A stretch of DNA of 64,000 nucleotides from Roseobacter litoralis Och 149 (GTDB taxonomy: Bacteria > Pseudomonadota > Alphaproteobacteria > Rhodobacterales > Rhodobacteraceae), in contig NC_015730.1 in the NCBI RefSeq assembly GCF_000154785.2, forward strand, positions 3,658,001-3,722,000, written 5' to 3'. The notes beneath the pieces were generated by a model. The model made no database searches and was not told the DNA's origin. It worked only from the letters and a program-made list of their open reading frames with translations. This document shows, piece after piece, positions 56,047 to 64,000 of the stretch (position 1 is its first letter; the number at the start of each line of letters is the position of its first letter). The position numbers and the translations under genes are program-made.

Positions 56047-56226
56047 TTAATTCACTTCGTTGAAAAGGCTCAAAGCAGCGGTTTTCACATCCTCGTCAAG
56101 ACTGGCTTCATCAATGTAAGCTTCGAGTGCCACACTCAGGCCTTCGATTAACCCGTAATAGTGGTTTTCTTGTGCGAACTTTTGGAGGTCGAGAATTGGT
56201 TGTAAAATTCGTTCGTGTTCGGTCAT
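56047..56226 (-). CDS. 59-residue orphan protein, probable member of the small helical family
   Basis: MTEHERILQPILDLQKFAQE, then NHYYGLIEGLSVALEAYI and an acidic tail. GGGAG lies 7 nt before the ATG. The ILDLQKFAQEN stretch matches the SDLKVYAEEN and ADMQTFAATN segments of the orphan proteins at 23679 and 47817. Function unknown; no neighbours except another small gene on the same strand. Confidence 0.6.
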   Translation of the reverse strand: MTEHERILQPILDLQKFAQENHYYGLIEGLSVALEAYIDEASLDEDVKTAALSLFNEVN

Positions 56227-56282
56227 TCGAAACTCCCAACTAATATTAGAGCCGAGAGTCGGTCAGGCAGGTTAAGCGCGAG

Positions 56283-56468
56283 TTAACTCAAAGGATTATA
56301 GCTCAAGCTCAAGGACGCGGTCTGCGATTTTGTTGCATTTGAGACACGCTCACATAGAGCCATGTCGCGCAGCAGTAGCCGCATGGCATCGGCGGTATTG
56401 GCGAAGCCCTCTGCCTCAGCATCTTCGACAATTTGTTCGGCGATTATCAGAGCGTCGGATAGTTGCAT
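56283..56468 (-). CDS. 61-residue orphan protein
   Basis: MQLSDALIIAEQIVEDAEAE, then GFANTADAMRLLLRDMALCE and a serine-rich tail; GAGG lies 8 nt before the ATG. Two predicted amphipathic helices, like the other small orphan proteins, but sequence similarity is weak. Upstream of and co-oriented with 56047-56226. Confidence 0.55.
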   Translation of the reverse strand: MQLSDALIIAEQIVEDAEAEGFANTADAMRLLLRDMALCERVSNATKSQTASLSLSYNPLS

Positions 56469-56918
56469 CGGAACTGCCTCATTTTTGCTTTAAGTCTGAT
56501 ATACTTCTCGGTGAGACACATTAACAACGGGTAAATCCCCGAGTGTCATTGCGCAAAAAACCGCCGATTTGGTGCATCATATCGCATAATATGGTGACAT
56601 TGCGCCGCTGCCCTACTGAAAGTTGTATTTACTACAAGAGCATGCCTCGTATGCAATTCTACGTGAATACCACGTTACTGGCTCACCACCGATGCCCCGC
56701 CAACCAGATAGGGCAACAACCACGGCATAATCTCTTTCTCTAGTTTGGCATTTTGATCTAACGTGCATTCTGGATTGTTTAGGTCGGTACCTTGCGAAAA
56801 CCTCATGAGATGAAAATAATAGGTTATTGTATTTTGCCTTTCGGGGGAGCCAGCACTGACAAACCAAAAAACCGGCAACGACCTGCTATCAGCTTGCGAA
56901 GCGCAAAGTGACGTCCAG
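56469..56918. other. Intergenic, nothing recognised
   Basis: 450 bp with short non-coding frames; no repeat or known element. Confidence 0.35.
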
Positions 56919-57134
56919 CTAGGGGTTTGTGTTGGCTACATCATCGGCACTTGGGAAGGCATCAAGATAGGCGGCTTTCAAACGACCCTCCCTGCGTTTG
57001 AGGGAAAAACAGCGACAGAGGTAGACTATTTCGTCAACCGCATCCTTGGCGTTTGCGTACCCGCAGGCGTCGAAAACGGCCAGATAAAGGACGTTGTCGT
57101 CGGGCACCTTCAGAACTCTCCAACCACGCGGCAC
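56919..57134 (-). CDS. Possible 71-residue hypothetical protein or gene fragment
   Basis: GTG start, WRVLKVPDDNVLYLAVFDAC...EIVYLCRCFSLKRREG. Balanced amino-acid composition suggests real coding DNA, but there is no ribosome site, and the frame opens right after a stop, so it may be the 3' end of a truncated gene. Not recognised. Confidence 0.35.
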   Translation of the reverse strand: MPRGWRVLKVPDDNVLYLAVFDACGYANAKDAVDEIVYLCRCFSLKRREGRLKAAYLDAFPSADDVANTNP

Positions 57135-57193
57135 AATAGCGCGCGCACTTTGCTTTTGGAGTCGCTAATTGGAGCGTTCCCCTGTCGATGATG

Positions 57194-57499
57194 TCATTCT
57201 GAGAGTGAATCAGATTTAGTCAGGTAGAGTTCTTTACAACGAATTTCCGCTTCATCTAATCCCACTTCCTGACCGATCCGGCGCGCATAACGTTGCGGCC
57301 CATTTTGCGGCCCAGCCTCCGAAATTGTCGAGGCCAAAAAGCTGCGCATTGTGTCTGATCCGCCAACTGGACTTTCAATCTGGGGAAGTTCGGTTCTCGC
57401 GATTGCGTTAATACCGCGCATTCCGATGTTCAGCGCCCCAGTCATCAGATCTACGGGCGCGCCAAGTGTCAAAGCAATGCCTTCATTTACATCGCTCAT
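57194..57499 (-). CDS. 101-residue hypothetical protein, possibly phage-derived
   Basis: ALTLGAPVDLMTGALNIGMR, then ELPQIESPVGGSDTMR and a region PQNGPQRYARRIGQEVGLDE. The pattern (hydrophobic start, then VGGSD-x-(M/I)R and a Q-x-(V/A)G-x-E repeat) recalls N-terminal parts of large internal virion or scaffold proteins of phages, but I cannot name a family. Stop after a short tail; probably a truncated larger gene. Confidence 0.4.
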   Translation of the reverse strand: MSDVNEGIALTLGAPVDLMTGALNIGMRGINAIARTELPQIESPVGGSDTMRSFLASTISEAGPQNGPQRYARRIGQEVGLDEAEIRCKELYLTKSDSLSE

Positions 57500-57747
57500 A
57501 CCCTATTCAATCAAGTCGGTTTGGGGTTGCGCGCCTTTAGCTCGTGCCTGCATCTGCAAAAGCCTTAGGCTAGTCCGCTGATAAGCACCGTAAACTTAAT
57601 GCACCAGCCTTTTTGATGTGCGAAGGGAAGGCATAACCAAATCTAGCCCATCTTCGCTTTATCAGCGCCATGGTTTCCCGTAAGATGTGATGGCTCAGGC
57701 GGTCTGGCTGTATTTCAAATTTCCACTCAGTTTGCCCACTCCCCTTC
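57500..57747. other. Intergenic, nothing recognised
   Basis: Between the hypothetical gene and the integrase fragment. Confidence 0.3.
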
Positions 57748-58258
57748 ACAGGATGCCGTCACGATCCTGATCATCAAGCTGCTGATCGACACAGGATTGC
57801 GGATCAGCGAACTGACAAACCTAAAAGTCCGCGACGTCTCGCCGGACAGCGGCCAGATCCTCGTGCAGGGCAAAGGTAGCAAGGAGCGGATCGTTTTCGT
57901 GCCGAACCGTGAGCTGCAGGAGAAGTTTCAACGCTACTGCCAGGCGCGCTCTGACGACGGCTCCATTACATCACCGCTGTTCCTCAACACGGAGGGGCGT
58001 CGGCTCCGCTCGGCCACCTTCCGAAAGCGACTGCGGACGCTGTCAAAACGCCTCGGGATCGAACCGCACCTAACCCCACACCGGTTTCGGCACTCGGCCG
58101 CGACGCTTCTCATCGAAGAGGGCATCGACATCCGGATAGTTCAAGCGCTCCTTGGGCATGCGAACCTCAAAACGACCAAGATCTACGTGCGGGTCTCGAA
58201 CCATGCGCTGCGGCGCGCGTTGGAGCGAGTTGACATCTTGGGCGAATTGCGACCGTGA
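57748..58258 (+). pseudogene. Tyrosine recombinase, C-terminal catalytic fragment
   Basis: The frame opens without a start around 57748 and reads SQDAVTILIIKLLIDTGLRI, then SELTNLKVRDVSPDSG ... TPHRFRHSAATLLIEEGIDI ... LLGHANLKTTKIYVRVSNHA. Catalytic R, H-x-x-R, H and Y are all present, but the N-terminal core-binding domain is missing. A start at TTG 57797 would give 153 residues. Confidence 0.75.
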
Positions 58259-58330
58259 CGGCCAAACTGCCATCCACATTAGGAGTCTGATGCTACGATG
58301 CGGCCCGCCGTTCCCCGCAGCGATGCAATA

Positions 58331-59234
58331 CTAATCCGGTCCTTCCAACTCCAGCCAGTACCGTGTATACCGGCGTTCGCCAGTACGCGTGAGGGCACCA
58401 ATTTCGACAAGTTCCTGCAGGTCCCTGGTCGCCGTCGCCCGCGATGTGCCGGAGATCGAAATATAGTTCTCGGCACTCAGGCCACCTTTGAACCCGTCAG
58501 GCCCCTCTCGGAACATCCGCTCGATCACCTTGGCCTGTCGTTCGTTCAACGCGTCGCGATGCCGATCAAAAAATGCGCCTTGGCAATGAAGAAGCCCACG
58601 CGGTCCAACGTAACTTGCTGCGCTTCCAGAACGGCCTCTGCGAACCATACAAGCCACAGTGTGACATCCAGTGTCTTATGGTGCCGCTCAAGTTGACCGT
58701 AATAGTCCTTCCGCTTTCGCTCGATGGTGAAGGCGAGCGCGATGAGACTTGGTTGGCCGATATTCTGAGCCAGGGACTTTTCGGCTAGGGCTCGACCCAA
58801 ACGACCATTTCCGTCTTCGAATGGATGGATACTCTCGAAATAGAGATGGCGTAGGCCTGCTCGCGTCAATGCTGGCAAGGACTCTCCGTCATCCGGCGCT
58901 GTTCGGTTGAACCAGTCGACATATCGGTCCATCTCGCCCGGAACCTGCGCAGATGATGGGGCCTCAAATTGCACGACCGTGCGGTCAAGACGACCCGAAA
59001 CAATCTGCATCGAATCTTCATGCCGGCGATAGGACCCGATGGTCTCCAACCGTTTGTCGAAAGATAGGAGCATTTCGTGCCACCGGAAGAGCGTGTCGTG
59101 CTCGAGGGGCTCGGCATGAGTCGAGTATACGTCGACCATCATCTCGGCCACGCCCTGCTCTCGAGCTTTGTTTGGGTAGCTGTCGGGTTCTAATCCGAGA
59201 TATCTGCGCAGCGAGTATTGCACACTGCTCCACC
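58331..59234 (-). pseudogene. Fic-family AMP-transferase, 5' end removed by IS3, one frameshift
   Basis: Contains the Fic active-site motif HPFEDGNGRLGRAL and an N-terminal Fic_N-like stretch (RWHEMLLSFDKRLETIGSYR). A C-terminal winged helix (DALNERQAKVIERMFREGPD; SRATATRDLQELVEIGALTR) lies in another frame: a run of six T near 58566-58571 is one short of the seven needed to join the frames. The 5' end is lost at the IS3 junction (59235). Before damage, probably a Fic/winged-helix regulator or toxin. Confidence 0.85.
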
Positions 59235-59297
59235 TGGACCTGTCGCGGTTTGATGCCGCCCCTTTGATAGCATTTACTGCAACAAAGGAGACTGACT

Positions 59298-59573
59298 ATG
59301 GGACTGAAACGGACGGACGAATTTCGCCAAGATGCGGTGCGTATCGCGCTGACCAGTGGGCTGACACGCAAACAGGTGGCTGACGATCTGGGTGTAGGTA
59401 TGTCCACACTGAACAAGTGGATCACAGCGCATCGAGACACGGATGTGGTGTCAAAAGAGGATATGAGCCTCGTTCAAGAGAATGACCGGCTGCGCCGCGA
59501 GAACCGTATTCTCAAGGAGGAGAGGGAGATCTTAAAAAAGGCCACCCAGTTCTTCGCGGGCCTAAAGCAATGA
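59298..59573 (+). CDS. IS3 transposase OrfA (copy 2)
   Basis: Identical 91-residue protein to 12735-13010; intact, AAGGAG before the ATG. Confidence 0.92.
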   Translation: MGLKRTDEFRQDAVRIALTSGLTRKQVADDLGVGMSTLNKWITAHRDTDVVSKEDMSLVQENDRLRRENRILKEEREILKKATQFFAGLKQ

Positions 59574-60347
59574 GATTTAGGTTCATTGAAGAACACAGCG
59601 AGAGCTTCCCCACCAATCGGCTGTGTGATGTCGTTGGCGTCAGCACACGCGGGCTACGCGCATTTCGAAGCCGGCCAGCCAGTCGCAGACAGCGGTCTGA
59701 TTTGGTCACGCTGGCGCACATCAAAGAACAATCTCGTCTGAGCCTTGGCAGCTATGGCAGGCCGCGCATGACTGAGGAGTTGAAAGAGATTGGCCTGGAT
59801 ATCGGTCACCGCCGTGTTGGCCGCCCCCTCTCGGCAGATTTGGCTTTGCCAAATCGCCTGTCGGGCAGTGGATGCGCCAGAACGGCATATCAGTGGTCAG
59901 AACACGCAAACACAAGGTCACGACGGATAGAGATCATAAGTTCAATATAGCACCGAACCTACTGGATCGTGACTGCGCGGCAGATGCGCCAAACCAGAAA
60001 TGGGCGGGCGACATCAGCTATGTCTGGACCCGTGAAGGCTGGGTGTATCTGGCTGTGATCTTGGACCTGCATTCTCGCCGTGTCATCGGCTGGGCCGTCA
60101 GTAACCGCATGAAGCGTGATCTAGCGATACGGGCGTTGAACATGGCCATCGTATTCCGTGCGCCACCAAAGGGCTGCATCCATCACACGGATCGCGGTAG
60201 CCAATATTGTTCTCACGACTATCAAAAGATTCTGCGCCAACATGGGTTCAAGGTGTCGATGCCTGGGAAGGGCAATTGCTACGACAATGCGGCTGTCGAG
60301 ACGTTCTTCAAAACCATCAAGGCCGAGCTGATCTGGCGGCGGTCATG
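59570..60347 (+). pseudogene. IS3 transposase OrfB (copy 2), hairpin insert and 3' truncation
   Basis: Same frame break at the 44-bp insert as copy 1; lost after IKAELIWRRS, so the last DDE helix is missing. Confidence 0.85.
59825..59868 (+). repeat. 44-bp hairpin element inside IS3 orfB (copy 2)
   Basis: Same sequence and position as 13262-13305, showing that the insert was copied together with the IS. Confidence 0.85.
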
Positions 60348-60376
60348 CTCAATGCAGGCACGGCGGCCGGCGGGGC

Positions 60377-60641
60377 TCAGAAGTTTCCCCTCGCTGCTTC
60401 CGTCAGAATGAGTTTATCGAGCGTCAGATCCGAAACCGCCAGTTTCAGGTTCTCATTCTCTTTCTGAAGATGCTTGAACTCCTTCAGTTGTTCTGTGCCC
60501 ATTTAGCCATATTGCTTGCGCCAGCGATAATAGGTTTGCTCAACGACGCCTATTTGTCTTATCGCATCCAGACGCGGCATGCCTTGCCCCATCAGAACGT
60601 CAACGTGCCTTATCTTTGGGCTTGGCTCGCTTGTTTGCCAT
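60377..60641 (-). pseudogene. IS3-family OrfA fragment of another type
   Basis: VDVLMGQGMPRLDAIRQIGV, then VEQTYYRWRKQYG, a TAA, and MGTEQLKEFKHLQKENENLK to LTLDKLILTEAARGNF. One nonsense codon and a deletion near the start (MANKRAKPKIRHV). Confidence 0.8.
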
Positions 60642-60756
60642 TTGTGATCCTGTGTTTCCTAAACATAACGATGGACCCGTTCAAAAGGGGGGGATCACTG
60701 CTGTCTAACCATGGCTTACTGGTTTCAGGGTCTCCTAGCTTCGGGCGGGTCAAGAG

Positions 60757-61090
60757 TCACAGCCAGATGTAACTATCCCTCGTTGGTCCAGAAACAGATG
60801 ATGTGATCCACCACCTTTGGTTTGGCCCGACATTCAAGCCGATCTCTTTCAGTTCTCCCGTCGTCCGTGGTCTGCCATAACTGGCCAAGTCGACGCGCGG
60901 TTGGTCATTGAAGTGCGTCAGCGTGACCAGATCAGACCGTTGTCGTCGGCTGGCACAACGTGCGCAAACCACGTAGACCAACGTCCATCACGCGGGACAT
61001 CCGGCCAACAGGAACCGCAGATCGGCGTCCCGCAATGAACTTAAGCATCACCGCTTTTAGCTCGCCAGAGATACCATCGCCTTTTTTTTA
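60757..61090 (-). pseudogene. Decayed fragments of an IS3 related to the 12672 element
   Basis: Minus strand: ASRRQRSDLVTLTHFNDQPR and LASYGRPRTTGELKEIGLNV match OrfB of the complete IS3, next to pieces of its orfA end (near 61060-61090) and internally deleted integrase sequence. Nothing functional. Confidence 0.7.
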
Positions 61091-61788
61091 AGATCTCCGG
61101 CTGCTGATGAAAATGCGGTCCTTGTGTCAAAGGCGGTCTTTCTACAGGGCGAGATTTATGTCGTCCTTAGACACTACCTCTGTCTCTAAATGCGCCGTGA
61201 TCCATTGATTCGGCGCCACGTTGCAGACACCCAGATCGCATGCACCTGTTTGCGTCCCTCTCATCGAAATTGCGTTTCGACTGCTGGCCAATGCGATACG
61301 CGGCGTATCCTCGCGAAAATCGTATGCCGTCTCAGTCCTCTCTCGGGATCATGCCGCGCTGTGCGTTGTCAATCTCCTTTGCAGTTGCAAGCAACATCAA
61401 AGGAGCAGCTCTAACCCTCGACACGTACAGTTTGGTAAACGACACCTTCTGAGGCGTAGTGGTTTTGAAATACTAAGGGGCCAAGAAGGTCCGGATCCCG
61501 CGGTTTCCCGGGGCGGAGACACCAAGCTTGTTTCGCAGCGGACTTCAATGCGCTGGAGTATTTGCATTATCTGATTGGCTTCGCGCCCGGAGCATATTCA
61601 TTGCTTAACACTGTCGACAACAACCTCACCTTTGATGATATCATGTCACCGCGCAACATCAGTATAGCGGATGTGATCACAAGAAATAACGTTTTGTTTA
61701 TTATAAGTTTTTTGGCCCAGAACACACTACCGCACAGAAAGAGATTTGGTCATTTCGCCTCCACTTTGATGGAAAGCGGTTCGAAACT
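61091..61788. other. About 700 bp without a recognisable gene
   Basis: Several short frames exist, but none has coding character or a ribosome site. Composition changes near 61600 (AT-rich), marking the edge of the mobile region. Confidence 0.35.
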
Positions 61789-62325
61789 TTAAACTGCGGT
61801 TTTAAAACGCAGCGCAAGTGCATCCACGGTCGGCCCTCGGTCAGGCTGGGTGATTTGCTGCAAAACAGTGCGGTAGGACCTTGCGGCAAGGCGGATTAAA
61901 TCATTGTCGCGCCCAGAGCGTTCGGGAACCAAAGGGGCTGCCAGGGGCTGTCTCAACGCGACTGTCCGCGACCCACGTTCAGTGGATGATATATCTGTCT
62001 GCAGGTCGGACTTTGCTGCAGTTGAACCTTGAGCATTGACAGTCCGACCCCGGTTTTTCGACTTGGATGCGCGACTGTTCGAAAAGTCTGTATATTGTGG
62101 CTGCCGCGCCTTGGATGCTAGCTTTGCTTTGTCTCGGATATGAGCGATCAGCGTGTCGGCGGCTGCATTGACGCGCGCCATGTGACGGCTTGATGTGGTG
62201 ACATCGGGACGGCGATCAGGGTGATATTTCATGGCAAATTCGCGACGTGCGCGCCGCACGTCATCCATGCTCGCTGTTTCGTCAAGTCCAAGTACGCGTG
62301 CTGCATGTTCTGGTGTAGCGGCCAT
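61789..62325 (-). CDS. J-domain (DnaJ-like) protein
   Basis: 178 residues. The N-terminal J domain (AARVLGLDETASMDDVRRAR, FAMKYHPDRRPDVTTSSRHM) contains the HPD tripeptide that stimulates Hsp70 ATPase; no G/F or zinc-finger region. The remaining 110 residues are low-complexity, basic then mixed, and end with a short conserved-looking helix (DLIRLAARSYRTVLQQITQP). Likely a specialised co-chaperone. Near glyA but separated by 400 bp. Confidence 0.88.
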   Translation of the reverse strand: MAATPEHAARVLGLDETASMDDVRRARREFAMKYHPDRRPDVTTSSRHMARVNAAADTLIAHIRDKAKLASKARQPQYTDFSNSRASKSKNRGRTVNAQGSTAAKSDLQTDISSTERGSRTVALRQPLAAPLVPERSGRDNDLIRLAARSYRTVLQQITQPDRGPTVDALALRFKTAV

Positions 62326-62676
62326 GAGGATTCCAAACCATTTCGATAATCTGACTGTCTTCCTTTCATATTATAAAAAAATTTAAACAAATACGTTGAT
62401 ATTTGTTTGTGGTTAATTGCTCTCTCTGAATTCCCTCAGGCAAAGCAGAGCCATGAGATGGTGTCGCAATTGGGAAACTATGCCAAACGCGAGAGCCGCA
62501 GTTTTCGGTTATGTCAGAGGCTGCTTTATCCGGCGCCAATTCTAACGGTCGCGAAGACACGTAAATTGCCAGAGGAATTACAGTGCAACACGCTGTTTGC
62601 CTGTGTCACCGTCTCGTCACATATAGCACAAAATGGATAGCCATCATTTTCAACGGCATCATCTGCCGTGCAGGTT
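62326..62676. other. Intergenic, nothing recognised
   Basis: Contains the promoter side of the J-domain gene; no gene seen. Confidence 0.35.
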
Positions 62677-62717
62677 AGCGGATGCGCGGGATATTACATC
62701 CCGCGCATCCGCTTTTC
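62677..62717. terminator. Strong stem-loop downstream of glyA
   Basis: A perfect 16-bp stem (AGCGGATGCGCGGGAT and its complement) around ATTAC, with TTTT following on the plus strand and AAAA preceding it on the minus strand. It lies 11-15 bp from the glyA stop. A transcript end for glyA and a barrier to read-through from the left. Confidence 0.8.
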
Positions 62718-62727
62718 ATTCGTGTGA

Positions 62728-64000
62728 TCAGTAGATTGGAAAGGCGTCACAAAGGGTTTGCACGCGCGACCGGACATTGTCCTCGACTTCGCCGTTCTCT
62801 TCTGCACCGTGGCGCGCGAGGCCATCCACCACCTCGACAATCCAGCCTGCAATCTGCCGGAACTCTGTTTCAGAGAATCCACGCGTTGTTCCTGCGGGTG
62901 ATCCTAACCGCAGACCGCTAGTGATCATCGGCTTTTCGGTATCAAACGGAATGCCGTTTTTGTTGCAGGTGATATGCGCCCGGCCGAGCGCTTTTTCCGC
63001 TACGTTGCCCTTGACCCCTTTCGGCCGCAGATCGACCAGCATCAGATGGGTGTCAGTTCCGCCCGTCACGATGTCGAGGCCGCCATTGATCAACTCATCC
63101 GACATGGCCTGAGCATTTTTGACGACCTGTGCTTGATAGCGCTCAAAGTCAGGTTGCAGCGCTTCACCAAAGGCGACGGCTTTGGCCGCGATAACATGCA
63201 TCAACGGACCGCCCTGAATGCCCGGGAAAATCGCGGAATTCACCTTTTTCGCGATTGCCTCGTCATTGGTCATTATCATGCCGCCACGGGGACCGCGGAG
63301 TGTTTTATGCGTGGTCGTCGTCGCGACATGTACATGTGGGAATGGCGATGGGTAATGCCCGGTCGCGATCAACCCGGCATAATGCGCGATATCAGCAAGC
63401 AAATAGGCACCAACCTTGTCTGCAATCTCGCGAAAGCGTGCGAAATCCAGAGTGCGGGGAATGGCCGATCCCCCGGCAATGATCATCTGTGGCTTATGCT
63501 CCAACGCCAATGCCTCAAGTTGGTCATAGTCGACGTCCAGCGTGTCTTTTCGCACACCGTATTGAACGGCGTTGAACCATTTTCCGGATTGGTTTGGGGC
63601 AGCCCCGTGGGTCAAATGACCACCCGCGTCGAGGCTCATCCCGAGGATCGTGTCACCCGGTTTCAAAAGCGCCTGAAACACGCCTTGGTTGGCTTGGCTG
63701 CCTGAATTCGGCTGCACATTGGCAAAATCACATCCAAACAGTTTGCACGCCCGCTCAATCGCGAGGTTTTCCGCCACATCCACATGCTGGCATCCGCCAT
63801 AATACCGACGCCCCGGATACCCTTCGGCGTATTTGTTCGTCATGACAGAGCCCTGCGCCTCAATCACGGCCTGACTAACGATGTTTTCTGACGCGATCAG
63901 TTCGATTTCATCGCGCTGGCGTTTCAATTCCAAGGCAACCGCAGATGCGATTTCAGGGTCTGTTTGTGCAAGGCTGGAAGTAAAGAATGTAGAAGTGTTT
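62728..64000 (-). CDS. glyA: Serine hydroxymethyltransferase (start lies beyond the right edge)
   Basis: Interconverts serine plus tetrahydrofolate and glycine plus methylene-tetrahydrofolate; cytoplasmic PLP enzyme. 424 codons are visible. [35 protein letters not shown], the PLP lysine motif [14 protein letters not shown] and [15 protein letters not shown] are all canonical. The frame continues without a stop to the window edge ([11 protein letters not shown]), so only a few N-terminal residues are missing. A housekeeping gene marking the right border of the mobile region. Confidence 0.97.
   Translation of the reverse strand, partial: NTSTFFTSSLAQTDPEIASAVALELKRQRDEIELIASENIVSQAVIEAQGSVMTNKYAEGYPGRRYYGGCQHVDVAENLAIERACKLFGCDFANVQPNSGSQANQGVFQALLKPGDTILGMSLDAGGHLTHGAAPNQSGKWFNAVQYGVRKDTLDVDYDQLEALALEHKPQMIIAGGSAIPRTLDFARFREIADKVGAYLLADIAHYAGLIATGHYPSPFPHVHVATTTTHKTLRGPRGGMIMTNDEAIAKKVNSAIFPGIQGGPLMHVIAAKAVAFGEALQPDFERYQAQVVKNAQAMSDELINGGLDIVTGGTDTHLMLVDLRPKGVKGNVAEKALGRAHITCNKNGIPFDTEKPMITSGLRLGSPAGTTRGFSETEFRQIAGWIVEVVDGLARHGAEENGEVEDNVRSRVQTLCDAFPIY

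Larger units (their letters stand above)
59235..60347 (+). mobile_element. IS3-family element (copy 2), right end lost
   Basis: Same left end as the 12672 element, inserted in the fic gene. Sequence is the same through orfA, the 44-bp hairpin insert and most of orfB, then breaks off at 60347 against another IS3 fragment. Confidence 0.9.

Noticed and set aside
57748..58258. Integrase fragment as part of a live integron or phage
   Set aside because: No attI/attC sites or phage structural genes follow, and the N-terminal domain is missing; a fragment only.
61562..61792. 76-residue frame upstream of the J-domain gene stop
   Set aside because: No ribosome site, unusual composition, and no homology that I can recognise.

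Overview
The window reads as an alphaproteobacterial, most likely Rhodobacterales (Roseobacter-group) chromosome segment. This rests on the aspS and glyA types at its edges, a DUF6456-type regulator, several acyl-homoserine-lactone (LuxI/LuxR) genes of roseobacter type, two RTX proteins, and a very heavy load of IS3, IS66, IS110, IS5, ISKra4 and IS200/IS605 elements. The IS density resembles what is known for polar Octadecabacter, but that genus name is only a guess. I see no rRNA, tRNA or CRISPR array.

Layout. 1-4475 is ordinary chromosome: the 5' part of aspS (minus strand), a fossil hydantoinase fragment, and a tightly overlapping four-gene membrane redox operon (ferric-reductase-like/Rieske). 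4476-12080 holds a large RTX protein, a small orphan protein, a LysR regulator and a chemoreceptor. 12081-26778 is accessory: an IS3 copy, a Phd/VapC-type toxin-antitoxin pair, a GFA-family enzyme, an ISKra4 element, a divergent luxI/luxR pair, a first IS66 carrying a serine-recombinase cassette, and a GGDEF-EAL protein. 26779-41903 is almost wholly mobile DNA (a second IS66 type with the same cassette, a second identical copy of the first IS66, and an IS3 nested inside an IS3) around one beta-helix/RTX gene. 42175-52864 has a second luxR with an IS-broken luxI, more nested IS elements, a third luxI and a DUF6456 protein. 53011-61090 has a fourth, truncated trace of the recombinase cassette, a TnpA-tyrosine-recombinase fusion with a partner recombinase, small orphan genes, a broken Fic gene and IS3 wrecks. 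61789-64000 returns to chromosome (a J-domain protein and glyA).

Two systems stand out. (1) A 2.58-kb, three-gene serine-recombinase cassette (DUF5372-like protein, 54-aa protein, 695-aa large serine recombinase) sits at the same nucleotide of IS66 tnpC, always antisense to tnpC, in two different IS66 types, with a diverged fourth remnant at the same junction. It looks like a site-specific mobile element whose target is a transposase gene, so that it can ride on IS66. (2) Short hairpin elements of 37-44 bp lie inside transposase reading frames of IS3 and IS110 elements. Removing each one restores the frame and the expected protein sequence. One IS3 carrying such an insert has still been copied, with a perfect 3-bp target duplication.

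Functionally, the non-mobile accessory genes point to surface life and signalling: three luxI loci, two luxR genes, a c-di-GMP protein, a chemoreceptor and two large secreted RTX proteins. The IS elements have already destroyed one luxI and one fic gene and interrupted an unknown reading frame.
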